Shown piece by piece: positions 1 to 9,468 of a stretch of 64,000 nucleotides of DNA (position 1 is its first letter; each line of letters starts with the position of its first letter). The position numbers and the translations under genes are program-made. The notes under the pieces were generated by a model that saw nothing but the letters and a program-made list of their open reading frames with translations, did no database searches and was not told where the DNA came from. This DNA comes from Pararhodonellum marinum (lineage in GTDB: Bacteria; Bacteroidota; Bacteroidia; Cytophagales; Cyclobacteriaceae): the NCBI RefSeq assembly GCF_015354735.1, contig NZ_JACEFJ010000002.1, forward strand, positions 1 through 64,000, in the 5' to 3' direction.

Positions 1-163
1 GGTCATGTCGCCATGACCGGCCTGTTGTTCTCTGGCCTAAATTGTTGGTAAGCTTTCACTTACCTTGTCGTATCGTCTTACATTACTTCAATGAACTTGG
101 TCTTATCTTTAAAGGATCATTTACCCTTTTGATAAGCTTGTTTTGAGCACTTTTCCTCAAAAG
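1..163 (-). other. Probable leader of an rRNA operon (gene body off the left edge)
   Basis: No open reading frame fits this stretch. Read leftward it begins just after a Bacteroidota-type promoter and contains GTTCATTGAAG (86-96), which resembles the boxA-like antitermination element at the head of Bacteroidota pre-16S leaders, followed by an unstructured A/G-rich stretch. Two tandem strong promoters and a long non-coding leader are typical of rRNA operons. The 16S gene itself is not in the window, so this is an inference from promoter and leader pattern. Another highly transcribed RNA is possible. Confidence 0.45.
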
Positions 164-169
164 CGAGTG

Positions 170-201
170 CAAATATCGGGAGATTTATTTTAACTTCCAA
201 A
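170..201 (-). promoter_or_regulatory. Leftward Bacteroidota promoter, proximal
   Basis: On the minus strand TTTGG (197-201) is followed after 19 bases by GATATTTG (170-177), one mismatch from the TAnnTTTG box used by the Bacteroidota primary sigma factor. Transcription would start near 163 and run off the left edge. The flanking text TTTGCACTCGC after the -7 box resembles promoters of Bacteroidota rRNA operons. Confidence 0.6.
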
Positions 202-303
202 ACCAAAAATCAAAATGACAAAAATAATATTTTTGTCGATCTGGTTAAGGGATTTTATCTTAAGAATTAGGCAGTTGACATTACCTTATCCTCTAAGGGA
301 CTG

Positions 304-335
304 CAAACATATGGCTCTTTTATAATATTACCAAA
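304..335 (-). promoter_or_regulatory. Leftward Bacteroidota promoter, distal
   Basis: TTTGG (331-335, minus strand), 19 bases, then TATGTTTG (304-311), an exact TAnnTTTG match. It lies just past the stop codon of the DUF2480 gene and points the same way as the proximal promoter 134 bases further on, so the two form a tandem pair serving the transcript at the left edge. Confidence 0.6.
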
Positions 336-380
336 TCCAAGTTGGCTTTTTTTAAAGAGTATGAGAAGATTTGTACATAT

Positions 381-890
381 TTAGACCCTCGGCTTTTTGT
401 ACAGAGGGACCGTACTGCAAGGCTCACCATACATGATGGACTTGGCATATGGCTTTAGCCTTTTGACCACTTCTCCATAAGCATAGAGTGGTACTGGAAA
501 TTTGCTGCAACCTTTGATGACTACGGGTACATTTTCAAAATCCGTGAGAGGCAGACTTTCCAATGCTTTATGAAAGAGATATTGATGAAGCGCAGCCAAA
601 TCCCCGATGATGCAATCCTTACAATTGCCTTCCAAATAAGTCACCACCAACATAAAGGCCCAATTAGGAACTATTGCGTCAACAGAACAATGTACAGCAA
701 CGTATTTATCAGCATACTGTGTCCAATCTAGAGACTTAAGCGCAGTTCGAAAATCCTGCTCTTTCAAGACCAACTCCTGAAACAAGTAAGGTTTTAGATC
801 AAAGCTTACTTTTTCGGTGGGATCATAATATTTTTCCAGATCCAGTGTCTTGATGGAACTACCAGCAACTCGATTGACTATTTCACTCAT
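381..890 (-). CDS. DUF2480 family protein
   Basis: A 169-residue protein without signal peptide or membrane segment, recognised as the DUF2480 family found in Bacteroidota; its biochemical role is unknown. Visible features are several cysteines (HCSVDA, CKDC, GCSKFP, EPCSTVP) that could bind a metal, and a conserved-looking VPNWAFM stretch. Its ATG overlaps the tsaB stop codon (ATGA), so it is translationally coupled as the last gene of the rpmH-rnpA-ctpA-tsaB run. Family assignment is from memory of the sequence pattern and linkage to tsaB; function is not inferred. Confidence 0.7.
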   Translation of the reverse strand: MSEIVNRVAGSSIKTLDLEKYYDPTEKVSFDLKPYLFQELVLKEQDFRTALKSLDWTQYADKYVAVHCSVDAIVPNWAFMLVVTYLEGNCKDCIIGDLAALHQYLFHKALESLPLTDFENVPVVIKGCSKFPVPLYAYGEVVKRLKPYAKSIMYGEPCSTVPLYKKPRV

Positions 891-1579
891 AACAGCAAGG
901 GGTTCTTTTTCGATTTGATAACCCTAAATTCTTTCAGGTAGTTCGGTTCAAAATAAGCCAAATCTTCCCAATCTTCATTTTCGAATTTCTCAAAGGCAAG
1001 CTTTCCAACTGTATCAGCCGTTGTGCCTTTGAACACAAAGTGAGCATGTGGATGTTCAATAATCGATTTTACCTTCTCCACGGCATCTCCCAAAAAAAAT
1101 ACCTGACCAGCCTCAAGATAATCACGAAATGAAAATTCATCAAGCACCACAGGACTTATCGGTAAAACCTCCTCACCTGAACCCTGAAACACCTTGGTAT
1201 ACACCTCCATCCTTCTTGCGTCGATCATGGGGATTACAAAAGCTGATTGAGGTACTATCCCAATCAGCCGATGCGCCATGGCTTTAAGTGTATCTACCCC
1301 TAAAAGAGGCAAATCAAGTGCATAGGCCAGCCCCTTGGCGGTAGAAACCCCAATCCTTAATCCAGTATAGGAGCCCGGACCTTGGGATACCGCAATAGCA
1401 TCTAATTGAGCGCTTGCTATTCCTCCATGGTCTAATAGCCCCTCGATCAATGGCATCAGTTTTCTGGCATGAACGTTTTCTTGGTATAGCTCTGAAAGAC
1501 ACTCTAGAGCCCCATTTTTATGAATTGCTACAGAACAAATTTGGGTGCTGGTTTCAATAGATAAGATATACTTGCCCAT
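887..1579 (-). CDS. tsaB: tRNA threonylcarbamoyladenosine biosynthesis protein TsaB
   Basis: TsaB (YeaZ) is the scaffold partner of TsaD in making the t6A37 modification of ANN-decoding tRNAs in the cytoplasm. The 230-residue length is normal. The N-terminal ASKHA fold is visible in YILSIETSTQICSVAI (residues 4-19) and the hallmark GPGSYTGLRIG lies near residues 68-78. Only 2 bases separate it from the upstream ctpA stop, and its own stop overlaps the next start by 4 bases, so it sits inside an operon. TsaD and TsaE are not in this window. Confidence 0.93.
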   Translation of the reverse strand: MGKYILSIETSTQICSVAIHKNGALECLSELYQENVHARKLMPLIEGLLDHGGIASAQLDAIAVSQGPGSYTGLRIGVSTAKGLAYALDLPLLGVDTLKAMAHRLIGIVPQSAFVIPMIDARRMEVYTKVFQGSGEEVLPISPVVLDEFSFRDYLEAGQVFFLGDAVEKVKSIIEHPHAHFVFKGTTADTVGKLAFEKFENEDWEDLAYFEPNYLKEFRVIKSKKNPLLL

Positions 1580-1581
1580 GC

Positions 1582-3237
1582 TTAACGAAGCGGCTTCAAC
1601 AATTGGGCATACAATTTCTGGTCTCTGATCAATTGAAGAGATTTGGCGATTTCCTTATCCCTATCCAATGAAGCTTCAATTACACCTTCCTGGTAATAAT
1701 AACGACTGACCAACTCATCCTTCAGCGCATCTTTAACTTCATCTTTGAAGGTAATCAAGTCCTGCTCTTTACTATGTGTAACGCTTTTTTTGAGTTTTTC
1801 GATTTCTTCCTTGATCTCGTCGTAGTACTTTTCCTTTTCAGCGTATTTTTCCAGGTCTTCAATGGTTTTCTCCACTCGGGTAGTATAATCATAATCTTTA
1901 TCCTGTAACCAATTCACAAAATCTTCATAGACTTCATCCGAAACTTCAAATGTTCTTGCTGGTCCAATGGATTCATTCTTCCTGAAGAATTCATTGCCAT
2001 ATTCAAAGACAAGGTTTCTAGCTACTAGGCTATAAATAATCGGGGCATAATTTTTTTGTTCTACAAGCTCATCTGGCTCTATGCCTGCACCGTCCATGAC
2101 GATTCTACCCCCTTTGGTCCTAAATTCATTGCGAAGCGAATCAGCAATTACATTTCCATTTCCGGCAGTATCTTTCTTGCTGTAATCTATCGCTTGTATA
2201 CACCGGCCACTTGGAATGTAATACTTTGCTGTAGTTACCTTCACCTGAGCATTGTAAGAAAGGGGAATGGTACTTTGCACCAATCCTTTTCCGAAAGTGG
2301 TTCGACCCACTAAAACAGCCCGGTCATAATCCTGCAGGGCCCCGGCCACAATTTCTGCGGCGGAAGCACTTCTTTCATTCACCAAAACTACCAAGGGGAT
2401 ATCTTTGTCTACCGGAGATTTTTCGGTTTTGTAGGTTGCATTTACGTTTGGCAGTTTTCCTATGGTTTTGACCACCTCTTTGCCTTTGGGTATGAAGAGG
2501 TTGACGATTTCTACTGCTTCTTTCAAAATACCTCCGGGGTTGTCTCTAACATCGAGAATCAGTTGGGTGGCTCCCTGTTCCTTAAGGGAAACCAAGGCCT
2601 TTCTGACATCGCTGGAGGCATTGGTGGTAAAATCTGTCAGTTTAATATATCCGACTTCATCATTGATCATGCCATAATATGGCACATTGCTGATTACTAT
2701 TTTTTGGCGGGTTAAGTCAACTTTAATGGTGTCATCCCCTCGTTTTACCTCCACGGAAACCCCCGTATTGGCAGGTCCTTTCAGCAGTGCTGATATATCA
2801 TTGGTCGGCTTGTCGATTACATTTACAGTATCTACTTTAAGAATTTCATCCCCAATTCGTAGACCGGCACGCTGGGCAGGGAATCCGCTGTAAGGCATCA
2901 AAATCATGTTGACGCCTGTTCTGTTGCCAATCAGGGCTCCCACACCGGCATATTCTCCAGTGGTCATCAACCTGAAATCATCCGAATCTTCTTCAGGAAT
3001 GTAGTTGGTGTAGGGGTCAAGTTCTTCCAACATGGCATTGATGCCTATACTCACCAATTCATCAGGATCAATTTCATCAACATAGTAAGAGTCCAGTTCC
3101 CTGATCAGAGACGCAAAAATATCAAGGTTTTTCGCTATCGCGAATAGCTTGTCATTCTGGGTGAAAGAAAAAAGTGTGAGGGATGTGAGGACGATTGCCA
3201 ACACCCATATTGTGATTTTATTCTTTTGATTCATCAT
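1582..3237 (-). CDS. S41 family C-terminal processing protease (CtpA/Prc type)
   Basis: A 551-residue periplasmic or membrane-anchored serine protease that cleaves proteins at their C termini. An N-terminal hydrophobic segment (residues 9-26) is a signal or anchor. A PDZ domain follows (about 95-165; GFPAQRAGLRIGDEIL), then the S41 core with RDNPGG, the nucleophile Ser292 in RSASAAE and the general base Lys317 in TTFGKGLVQ. The 25-residue Ser-Lys spacing matches the family. Residues 440-551 form a charged helical extension common in Bacteroidota homologues. The start overlaps the rnpA 3' end by 20 bases. MM at the start leaves a one-codon ambiguity. Confidence 0.92.
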   Translation of the reverse strand: MMNQKNKITIWVLAIVLTSLTLFSFTQNDKLFAIAKNLDIFASLIRELDSYYVDEIDPDELVSIGINAMLEELDPYTNYIPEEDSDDFRLMTTGEYAGVGALIGNRTGVNMILMPYSGFPAQRAGLRIGDEILKVDTVNVIDKPTNDISALLKGPANTGVSVEVKRGDDTIKVDLTRQKIVISNVPYYGMINDEVGYIKLTDFTTNASSDVRKALVSLKEQGATQLILDVRDNPGGILKEAVEIVNLFIPKGKEVVKTIGKLPNVNATYKTEKSPVDKDIPLVVLVNERSASAAEIVAGALQDYDRAVLVGRTTFGKGLVQSTIPLSYNAQVKVTTAKYYIPSGRCIQAIDYSKKDTAGNGNVIADSLRNEFRTKGGRIVMDGAGIEPDELVEQKNYAPIIYSLVARNLVFEYGNEFFRKNESIGPARTFEVSDEVYEDFVNWLQDKDYDYTTRVEKTIEDLEKYAEKEKYYDEIKEEIEKLKKSVTHSKEQDLITFKDEVKDALKDELVSRYYYQEGVIEASLDRDKEIAKSLQLIRDQKLYAQLLKPLR

Positions 3238-3622
3238 GTCGTGATTGAGTTGAGGATGATTCCATCTCTTTCGAAATCTTCTTTAGCAATTTCCTGACTG
3301 CAATTTGTGCTTTGTCAAAGGTAATCATCTCGTCTGAAACATAAACGAGTGCAAACACCAATTTTGTTCGGCTTGGTAATGTTAAAAGATGTTTATTTAA
3401 TCGATAGGCTTCTCTAAACCTTCTTTTAACTAAGTTTCTTTTTACCGCACTTTTGATTTTCTTTTTGGAAACAGAAAAAAGTACCTGATTAGTTTCACCT
3501 TCTTCTGGAACAAAATAAAACGCCTTGAAGGGATATAAAAAAAAAGAGGAACCTTTGTCAAAAAGTTCCTTTATTAACTTTTTAGAATGTAATCTTTCAT
3601 TCTTTGGAAGTTTGAAGTTCAT
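3218..3622 (-). CDS. rnpA: Ribonuclease P protein component
   Basis: RnpA is the small basic protein that binds RNase P RNA and helps mature tRNA 5' ends. From the ATG at 3622 it is 134 residues, typical for the family. A GTG three codons upstream is possible but the MNFKLPKNERL start fits homologues better. The family signature appears as KRNLVKRRFREAYR. It follows rpmH by 44 bases, the nearly universal rpmH-rnpA pairing, and overlaps ctpA. The YidC and YidD genes that often follow are absent here. Confidence 0.92.
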   Translation of the reverse strand: MNFKLPKNERLHSKKLIKELFDKGSSFFLYPFKAFYFVPEEGETNQVLFSVSKKKIKSAVKRNLVKRRFREAYRLNKHLLTLPSRTKLVFALVYVSDEMITFDKAQIAVRKLLKKISKEMESSSTQSRHDESKE

Positions 3623-3666
3623 TGCCCGCACATTTACGCATGATGATACGAAAATTGCCCGATCAT

Positions 3667-3825
3667 TTACTTCTTCAATGTCTTTTCAGAAGATACAGTA
3701 AGTTTGTGTCTACCTTTAGACCTTCTTGTCCTCAATACCCTTCTACCGTTGGGAGTGGACATTCTTTCTCTGAAACCATGCTTGTTTCTTCTTTTTCTAC
3801 GAGAAGGCTGGAACGTTCTTTTCAT
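3667..3825 (-). CDS. rpmH: 50S ribosomal protein L34
   Basis: A 52-residue, very basic protein translated from the minus strand ([18 protein letters not shown]...), with the L34 signature [19 protein letters not shown] in the middle and a slightly extended tail ending in EKTLKK. L34 is part of the large ribosomal subunit. It is the promoter-proximal gene of the rpmH-rnpA-ctpA-tsaB-DUF2480 run, about 72 bases downstream of the predicted start site. Confidence 0.96.
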   Translation of the reverse strand: MKRTFQPSRRKRRNKHGFRERMSTPNGRRVLRTRRSKGRHKLTVSSEKTLKK

Positions 3826-3903
3826 CTTTATGTACTTTAGCTTTTATGGCAATTGATTTGACTTTCTGGATTACCCATTTATGGATACCCCTAAAAAGGA
3901 CTG

Positions 3904-3934
3904 CAAAGTTAAATAGTATTTTTTTAATTACAAA
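3904..3934 (-). promoter_or_regulatory. Promoter of the rpmH-rnpA operon
   Basis: TTTG (3931-3934, minus strand), a 19-base spacer, then TAACTTTG (3904-3911): exact matches to both boxes of the Bacteroidota promoter. Transcription would begin near 3897 with a leader of about 70 bases before rpmH. The bases after the -7 box (TTTGCAGTCC) repeat those after the distal promoter at 304-311. Confidence 0.75.
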
Positions 3935-3976
3935 CGAGTGGATTACTTTTGTTGGGTAAATGAATCATTTAAGCCC

Positions 3977-5644
3977 ATGGAAATCAGGATATCCCGACCC
4001 AACATCCCCTCCCAATTAATATTTATCAAGCTTTTGATCAATTGTAATGCTGAGGAAGTGATTTCCTTACAAATACCTTCTTGGCGGCCAGGCAGGTATG
4101 AAATCGCGAATTATGCCCAGAAAATCAAGGAATTCGAAGTGTATTTCGAAGGAAAGTCAATTCCTTTTGAGAAAAAAAACAAGGACCTATGGCAATTTCA
4201 AAGTGGCTTGGCTGGAAATTATGAAATCAATTATGTCTTCCATGCGGCCCAAATGGATGCCGGTGGCTCCTGGTCAGATGAACAACAGCTTTACCTTAAT
4301 TTTATCAATTTTATATTTGAGGTCTTGGGTAGATCTGAAGAAAAGGTCATCCTTACTACACCGATGGAGGAGAATGACCTCGTTGCCACTTCCTTACCTT
4401 CTGCTGGGAGAGGGAAATGGGAAGCCATTAATTTTCAACACTTGGTGGATAGTCCATTGATTATTTCTCCATTTTTAAAGGAATATCTGTATAAAGTCGA
4501 AGACATTAAGTTCCACCTTTGGTTTTTGGGAGAGCTTCATTTTGATCCTGAAAGGTTGCTCAAGCAGTTTGAGGCATTTACCAGAAAACAAATGGCGTCA
4601 TTTGGTTCATTCCCAGCTTCTGATTATCACTTTATGATTCAATTGCTTCCATTTTCCCATTATCACGGGGTAGAACACCAATTTTCAACCGTCATCACCC
4701 TTGGCCCAGCCGAAAGCTTAGCTGAAAAGCAAGGTTTATACAAACTACTCGGAGTAAGTTCACATGAGCTATACCATTTTTGGAATGTGTGCCGAATCAG
4801 ACCGAAGGAAATGTTACCGTACGATTTTTCCAAAGAAGCCTACTTTCACAGTGGGGTCGTAGCTGAAGGGATTACCACCTATATGGGGGATTTGTTTTTG
4901 ATTAGTTCCGGATGCTGGGACCTGGAAGAATATTTAGAAGTGCTCAGCCGGAAAATTACCTTGGAAGCCAATCAATTTGGCTGGCAAAATCAATCCATCG
5001 CCGAATCCAGTTTTGATCTGTGGCTGGATGGCTATAAAGCTGGTATTCCTGAAAAAAAAGTCAGCATTTACAACCGTGGGGCCCTGATCGCTTTGTGTTT
5101 GGACTTAATGCTGATAGAAGAAAAAAGCTCCCTTCATGCAGTCATGAAAACTATGTGGGAAGTTTATGGAAATCTGCAACTTGGTTATGACCTAAATGAC
5201 TTTGAAAATATTGTCAAAAATTCATCTAAACACCCCCAGGTCATCAGACGGTTTTTTGAGGACTATATTTGGGGTAAGGAAGACCTTCTTCCACTCTTGA
5301 CCCAACAATTGGACAGCATCGGCATCACTTTAAATGAAGCACCTGCTGAAACGCTTATGGCCAGCAGCTTGGGAATAAAGATTAATGAACATGGGGCTGT
5401 GATTCAGATCCATCCCAAAGCAGCTGCACATAAGATATTGATGATTGGCGATGAGCTCATTCACATCAATGGAGAGTCTTTTCAAAAGGGATTTTCCGAA
5501 GAAGGAAATAAAGTCAATCTAACATTCAAGCGATGGGAAAGGATATTGTCTACCAATCTAAACCTAGCAGAAAGCCCACTTTACAAAAGCTACACATTGA
5601 AGGCAGGTACTGAAAACAGCAAAAGGAAACTATGGTGCAATTAA
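3977..5644 (+). CDS. M61 family metallopeptidase with PDZ domain
   Basis: A 555-residue zinc aminopeptidase of the M61 (glycyl aminopeptidase) type. The start chosen is the ATG at 3977. An in-frame GTG at 3938 would add 13 residues but falls next to the divergent rpmH promoter. The N-terminal beta domain has the family WRPGRYEIANYA stretch. The zinc motif is HELYH (His263, Glu264, His267) followed by FWN, with a likely third ligand Glu297 in VVAEGIT, and HGVEHQ precedes it. A C-terminal PDZ-like segment (AAAHKILMIGDELIHING) may bind peptide ends. No signal peptide is evident, so it is probably cytoplasmic. Confidence 0.88.
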   Translation: MEIRISRPNIPSQLIFIKLLINCNAEEVISLQIPSWRPGRYEIANYAQKIKEFEVYFEGKSIPFEKKNKDLWQFQSGLAGNYEINYVFHAAQMDAGGSWSDEQQLYLNFINFIFEVLGRSEEKVILTTPMEENDLVATSLPSAGRGKWEAINFQHLVDSPLIISPFLKEYLYKVEDIKFHLWFLGELHFDPERLLKQFEAFTRKQMASFGSFPASDYHFMIQLLPFSHYHGVEHQFSTVITLGPAESLAEKQGLYKLLGVSSHELYHFWNVCRIRPKEMLPYDFSKEAYFHSGVVAEGITTYMGDLFLISSGCWDLEEYLEVLSRKITLEANQFGWQNQSIAESSFDLWLDGYKAGIPEKKVSIYNRGALIALCLDLMLIEEKSSLHAVMKTMWEVYGNLQLGYDLNDFENIVKNSSKHPQVIRRFFEDYIWGKEDLLPLLTQQLDSIGITLNEAPAETLMASSLGIKINEHGAVIQIHPKAAAHKILMIGDELIHINGESFQKGFSEEGNKVNLTFKRWERILSTNLNLAESPLYKSYTLKAGTENSKRKLWCN

Positions 5645-5741
5645 CTGGTTTTTAATCGATTGAGATTATAAAAGTCCCTAAATTATTACGTTTTCCGACT
5701 TCAATTTGGTAAATTTATAATGTACCAATACCAATTAAGCT

Positions 5742-6185
5742 ATGGATACCATAACCAGAATTGAGGGTTGGGCTGACAAACATCATCCTAACTGGCTAGA
5801 TTATGTTAGAATTGCTTTGGGTTTGTTCATTCTCTACAAGGGCATCATGTTTATTTCGAATACCCAAGCCCTTATGGATGTGACCTCTACGGTTGATTTG
5901 GCTTTTTTCAATATGGCTTTAGCTCATTATGTTGCATTTGCGCATTTGGTAGGTGGGATTTTAATTGCCTTGGGATTATTGACCCGGATAGCAATACTAT
6001 TCCAGTTGCCCATTTTGTTTTTTGCAGTGTTTTTTGTCAACATCAAACAGGGATTTCTGTCCGCCTCCAATAATTTGGAGTTTGAAATATCCCTTTTGGT
6101 GTTGATCCTTTTGATTGTATTCTTGATTTATGGATCAGGCAAATTTTCTGTAGACCATTGGATGAAGGAACATCCCACCTGGTAA
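5742..6185 (+). CDS. DoxX-like four-helix membrane protein
   Basis: A 147-residue inner-membrane protein with four predicted helices (about residues 20-38, 60-85, 88-107, 112-133). The pattern of a short polar N terminus, RIALGLFILYKGI, and GGILIALGLLTRIAILFQLP matches the DoxX family, whose members are linked to redox or quinone-associated functions but lack one defined role. It is monocistronic: an intergenic gap of about 100 bases precedes it and a clear terminator follows at 6201. The specific substrate or partner cannot be told from the sequence. Confidence 0.75.
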   Translation: MDTITRIEGWADKHHPNWLDYVRIALGLFILYKGIMFISNTQALMDVTSTVDLAFFNMALAHYVAFAHLVGGILIALGLLTRIAILFQLPILFFAVFFVNIKQGFLSASNNLEFEISLLVLILLIVFLIYGSGKFSVDHWMKEHPTW

Positions 6186-6200
6186 ACCACTGACCGGACG

Positions 6201-6231
6201 GGCCGTAAGCAATTACGGCCTGTTTTTTTTT
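6201..6231 (+). terminator. Rho-independent terminator of the DoxX-like gene
   Basis: GGCCGTAA, loop GCAA, TTACGGCC (6201-6220) forms a perfect 8-bp stem followed by TG and nine T residues. It begins 16 bases after the stop codon. Confidence 0.9.
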
Positions 6232-6418
6232 ATTGGGATAAAAGTTTCAAAAGTATAAAAAAGGATATAGCCAATGATCCATATAGTTTCAAAACCTTTA
6301 GCCTGTTGGACCTATCCAAAAACCATAAAACATAAACGGGTCTGATCAATCCAGCTAGCAAACAAACAAGGGAAATCCAAAACAAAACCTGGATCAACAC
6401 TAGCAGAGAAGTGATCAT
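6230..6418 (-). CDS. Small hydrophobic membrane protein of unknown function
   Basis: A 62-residue frame with two hydrophobic stretches (about 4-26 and 46-60) separated by a basic turn with RLKVLKLYG. It is convergent with the DoxX-like gene and lies just beyond the infB terminator. The composition (one N-out/N-in hairpin, basic loop) looks like a genuine small membrane protein, and similar short proteins with a K/R-rich VLKLYG-like loop occur in Bacteroidota, but I cannot name a family. No dedicated promoter is obvious; expression may rely on readthrough. Confidence 0.5.
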   Translation of the reverse strand: MITSLLVLIQVLFWISLVCLLAGLIRPVYVLWFLDRSNRLKVLKLYGSLAISFFILLKLLSQ

Positions 6419-6437
6419 CTCGACGACGGATAGGAAT

Positions 6438-6467
6438 TAAAAAAAAGGGGATGCTTTCGACATCCCC
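6438..6467 (-). terminator. Rho-independent terminator after infB
   Basis: On the minus strand GGGGATG, loop TCGAAAG, CATCCCC (6447-6467) forms a perfect 7-bp GC-rich stem followed by at least eight T residues. It lies 8 bases past the infB stop codon and ends the rimP-nusA-infB operon. Confidence 0.9.
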
Positions 6468-6474
6468 GTTGACT

Positions 6475-9396
6475 TTATTTTTTACGTTTGATTTCCTGGA
6501 AGTGATAGCCTTCTATGGTATCGTCAATATTAATGTCATTGAATCCTTTGATGGAAATACCACATTCATAGCCTGCTTTGACTTCGGATACATCATCTTT
6601 GAATCTTTTCAGCTGATCAATATCGCCTTCATGAATCACAATACCATCCCTAATGACCCTGATTTTGTTTTTCCTTGTCACAAAGCCATCAGTCACATAG
6701 CAACCGGCCACTGTACCAACCTTAGAAATTTTAAAGACTTCCCTAACCTGAATGTTCCCGGTAATGATTTCTTCAAATTCCGGTTCCAGCATCCCCTCAA
6801 TCGCATCTTTGATTTGATTGATGGCATCATAAATTACAGAATAGTGACGGATTTCAATTTCCTCCTGTTCGGCCAGTCTTTTTGCATTGGCTGAAGGCCT
6901 CACTTGAAAACCTAATATGATTGCATCAGAAGCAGAGGCCAAGAGTACATCGGATTCTGAGATCTGACCTACCCCTTTGTGAATGATATTGACACTGACC
7001 TCGTCTTTGGAAAGTTTCAATAGCGAATCGGATAGTGCTTCTACAGAACCGTCCACGTCGCCTTTGATGATGATATTTAGTTCCTTGAAACTACCTATCG
7101 CCAATCGCCTGCCAATCTCATCCAAGGTGATGTGCTTCTTGGTTCGCATACTTTGCTCCCGGTTGATCTGTTCTCGGGAATTGGCAATTTCTCTGGCTTC
7201 CCTTTCGGAATCATATACCTTAAGAATATCACCAGCCTGTGGCGCACCACTAAGACCAAGTACCTGAACAGGGGTGGAGGGTCCTGCTTCTTTTTTCTTC
7301 TTGCCCACATGGTCAAACATGGCCTTTACCCTTCCGAAATGTTGGCCTGCCACCATGACATCTCCTATTTTTAAGGTGCCTGCCTGAACCATTACCGTGG
7401 CAACATATCCACGTCCCTTATCCAAGGATGCCTCCACTACAGTACCGATTGCATTTTTCGATGGATTAGCTGTAAGTTCCAGCAATTCCGCTTCAAGCAA
7501 GACTTTTTCAAGCAAATCGTCGATACCCAAGCCAGTTTTGGCTGAAATTTCTTGGGATTGGTATTTACCTCCCCAGTCTTCCACCAAGAGGTTCATATTC
7601 GCCAATTCCTCCTTGATTTTATTCGGATTGGCTGTTGGTTTGTCAATTTTGTTGATGGCAAAGATCATCGGCACGCCTGCTACCTGGGCATGGTTGATGG
7701 CTTCTTTGGTTTGCGGCATGATGCTGTCATCAGCGGCAATAACGATGATAGCGACATCGGTGATTTTAGCACCCCTGGCTCGCATGGCCGTGAATGCCTC
7801 GTGACCTGGAGTATCCAAGAAAGCAATCTTGTTGCCCGTGTCTGTCATTACATCATAAGCTCCTATGTGCTGGGTAATTCCACCGGCCTCATCGCTGGTT
7901 ACCTTTGCATTTCTGATGTAATCCAAAAGCGAGGTTTTACCGTGATCTACGTGACCCATGATGGTGACAATAGGTGCCCTATGGACCAGGTCCTCTGGAC
8001 TATCTTGGTGGACAACGATGTTTTCCTCCTCGTCAGGCTTGGTGAATTCCACTTCATGGCCGAATTCATCGGCAATGATGGTAATGGCTTCCGCATCCAA
8101 CCGCTGGTTGATAGAAACAAACATCCCCAACGACATACATGTCGAAATGATTTCATTCACTGAAACATCCAAAAGTGAGGCGAGATCATTAGCAGAAATA
8201 AACTCGGTTACTTTAAGCACCTTGTTTTCTTCTACCCCTTCCAAGTTGTCTTTGGATCTTTCCGTTCTTTTGTCCCTTCTTTTGCTCTTTCCACCACCGG
8301 ATTTTCCACCCCCTTGTAACCTTGCAAGGGTCTGTTTGATCTGATCTTGAATTTCTTTTTGCGTCGGCTCAGCTTTTTGAACCCTTCCCACTCCCTGAGG
8401 TCTTTGATTTCCTCGTCCAGCAGGAGGTTTCTGACCCGCTTTGTGAGGGGGCCTACTTCCGGATTGGGGTCCCGCAGCAGGTCTGTTGCCTGTGGCAGGA
8501 GTACCATCTGGTTTTTTGTCAATTCTTTTTCTGGGTCTTTTTTTCTTTTCTTTAGACCTTTCATCCGACGAAGCCACGGGTTTTACTTTTTTCTTGGCTT
8601 TATCTTTAGGTAACTCAATTTTACCCAAGACAGTAAGTCCTTTTAAAGCATCTGCTTTGGCGGAAATAACTTCATTAGGTTTTTCTTCTTCTGTCTCCTC
8701 ACCCTTATCAAGAATTTCATTAGGTTGAGGTTGGGTTAAAGGCTTTGGTGCCACTGGACCTTTAGCAGGCTCTTTAATGACTTCTTCTTTCTGAGGAATT
8801 TCTTCTTTGGCTACGGCTTGCTCTGGTTTTTTGGCTTCAGGCTTAATTTCCTGAGGTGTTTCTTTAGGCTCAGACTTGGTAGTCTCAACTGGAGGAATAT
8901 CAGCAGCAACAGGTTTTTGCTCTTCTATTTTTGGCTCAACAGATGGCTTAGGGGTCTCGGTTTTTTCCACTCCCTTGGGAGCCTCTTGGCCTTTTTTGGC
9001 GTCTAGGTCGATTTTACCCAACACGGTAATGCCCTGAAGTTTGGGTGCCTCAGTGGTCACCTTTTCTACAGGTTTTGGTTCTACTGCTTTCTCTTCTGGT
9101 TTAGGACTAGGCTTTGAAGGCTCTATTTTTTTCTCAGGCTCAGAATCTGATTCTGCCTTGATGGTAAACGTTTCATTATGACGCTTGCCAATGGAAAGGT
9201 GAGATGCCTCCTCTTTTTCCTGAGCTGAGGACCTAAACTCCTTCGCCAGCATGTTGAATTGATCCAAGCTGATTTTGGAATTGGGATTGTTCTCTACCTC
9301 AAAGCCTTTCTTAGCCATAGACTCCACGATGGTTGAAATACCCACGTTGAGTTTTCTTGCCACCTGGCCTAATCTCATCATTTTTTCCTCTGACAT
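6475..9396 (-). CDS. infB: Translation initiation factor IF-2
   Basis: IF-2 (973 residues) is the GTPase that places initiator tRNA on the ribosome. An N-terminal IF2N helix domain (1-55) is followed by a long Pro/Lys/Glu-rich linker (60-390), as usual in Bacteroidota. A motif is duplicated inside this linker: [10 protein letters not shown] near 122-131 and [10 protein letters not shown] near 253-262. A second IF2N domain lies at about 395-450. The GTPase domain has GHVDHGKT (481-488), DTPGH (528-532) and NKID (582-585). Domains II to IV complete the C terminus. It is the last gene of rimP-nusA-infB and ends at a strong terminator. Confidence 0.98.
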   Translation of the reverse strand: MSEEKMMRLGQVARKLNVGISTIVESMAKKGFEVENNPNSKISLDQFNMLAKEFRSSAQEKEEASHLSIGKRHNETFTIKAESDSEPEKKIEPSKPSPKPEEKAVEPKPVEKVTTEAPKLQGITVLGKIDLDAKKGQEAPKGVEKTETPKPSVEPKIEEQKPVAADIPPVETTKSEPKETPQEIKPEAKKPEQAVAKEEIPQKEEVIKEPAKGPVAPKPLTQPQPNEILDKGEETEEEKPNEVISAKADALKGLTVLGKIELPKDKAKKKVKPVASSDERSKEKKKRPRKRIDKKPDGTPATGNRPAAGPQSGSRPPHKAGQKPPAGRGNQRPQGVGRVQKAEPTQKEIQDQIKQTLARLQGGGKSGGGKSKRRDKRTERSKDNLEGVEENKVLKVTEFISANDLASLLDVSVNEIISTCMSLGMFVSINQRLDAEAITIIADEFGHEVEFTKPDEEENIVVHQDSPEDLVHRAPIVTIMGHVDHGKTSLLDYIRNAKVTSDEAGGITQHIGAYDVMTDTGNKIAFLDTPGHEAFTAMRARGAKITDVAIIVIAADDSIMPQTKEAINHAQVAGVPMIFAINKIDKPTANPNKIKEELANMNLLVEDWGGKYQSQEISAKTGLGIDDLLEKVLLEAELLELTANPSKNAIGTVVEASLDKGRGYVATVMVQAGTLKIGDVMVAGQHFGRVKAMFDHVGKKKKEAGPSTPVQVLGLSGAPQAGDILKVYDSEREAREIANSREQINREQSMRTKKHITLDEIGRRLAIGSFKELNIIIKGDVDGSVEALSDSLLKLSKDEVSVNIIHKGVGQISESDVLLASASDAIILGFQVRPSANAKRLAEQEEIEIRHYSVIYDAINQIKDAIEGMLEPEFEEIITGNIQVREVFKISKVGTVAGCYVTDGFVTRKNKIRVIRDGIVIHEGDIDQLKRFKDDVSEVKAGYECGISIKGFNDINIDDTIEGYHFQEIKRKK

Positions 9397-9468
9397 AAGC
9401 TAAAACCTCTCTAATTTTTTTCTTGACAGCACAAATATAACCTGAATGAATGTATTGCTGTCAAATAT

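Noticed and set aside
3938-3976. Longer M61 start at GTG 3938
   Set aside because: It would abut the divergent rpmH promoter and adds 13 residues not expected for the family; the ATG at 3977 is preferred.
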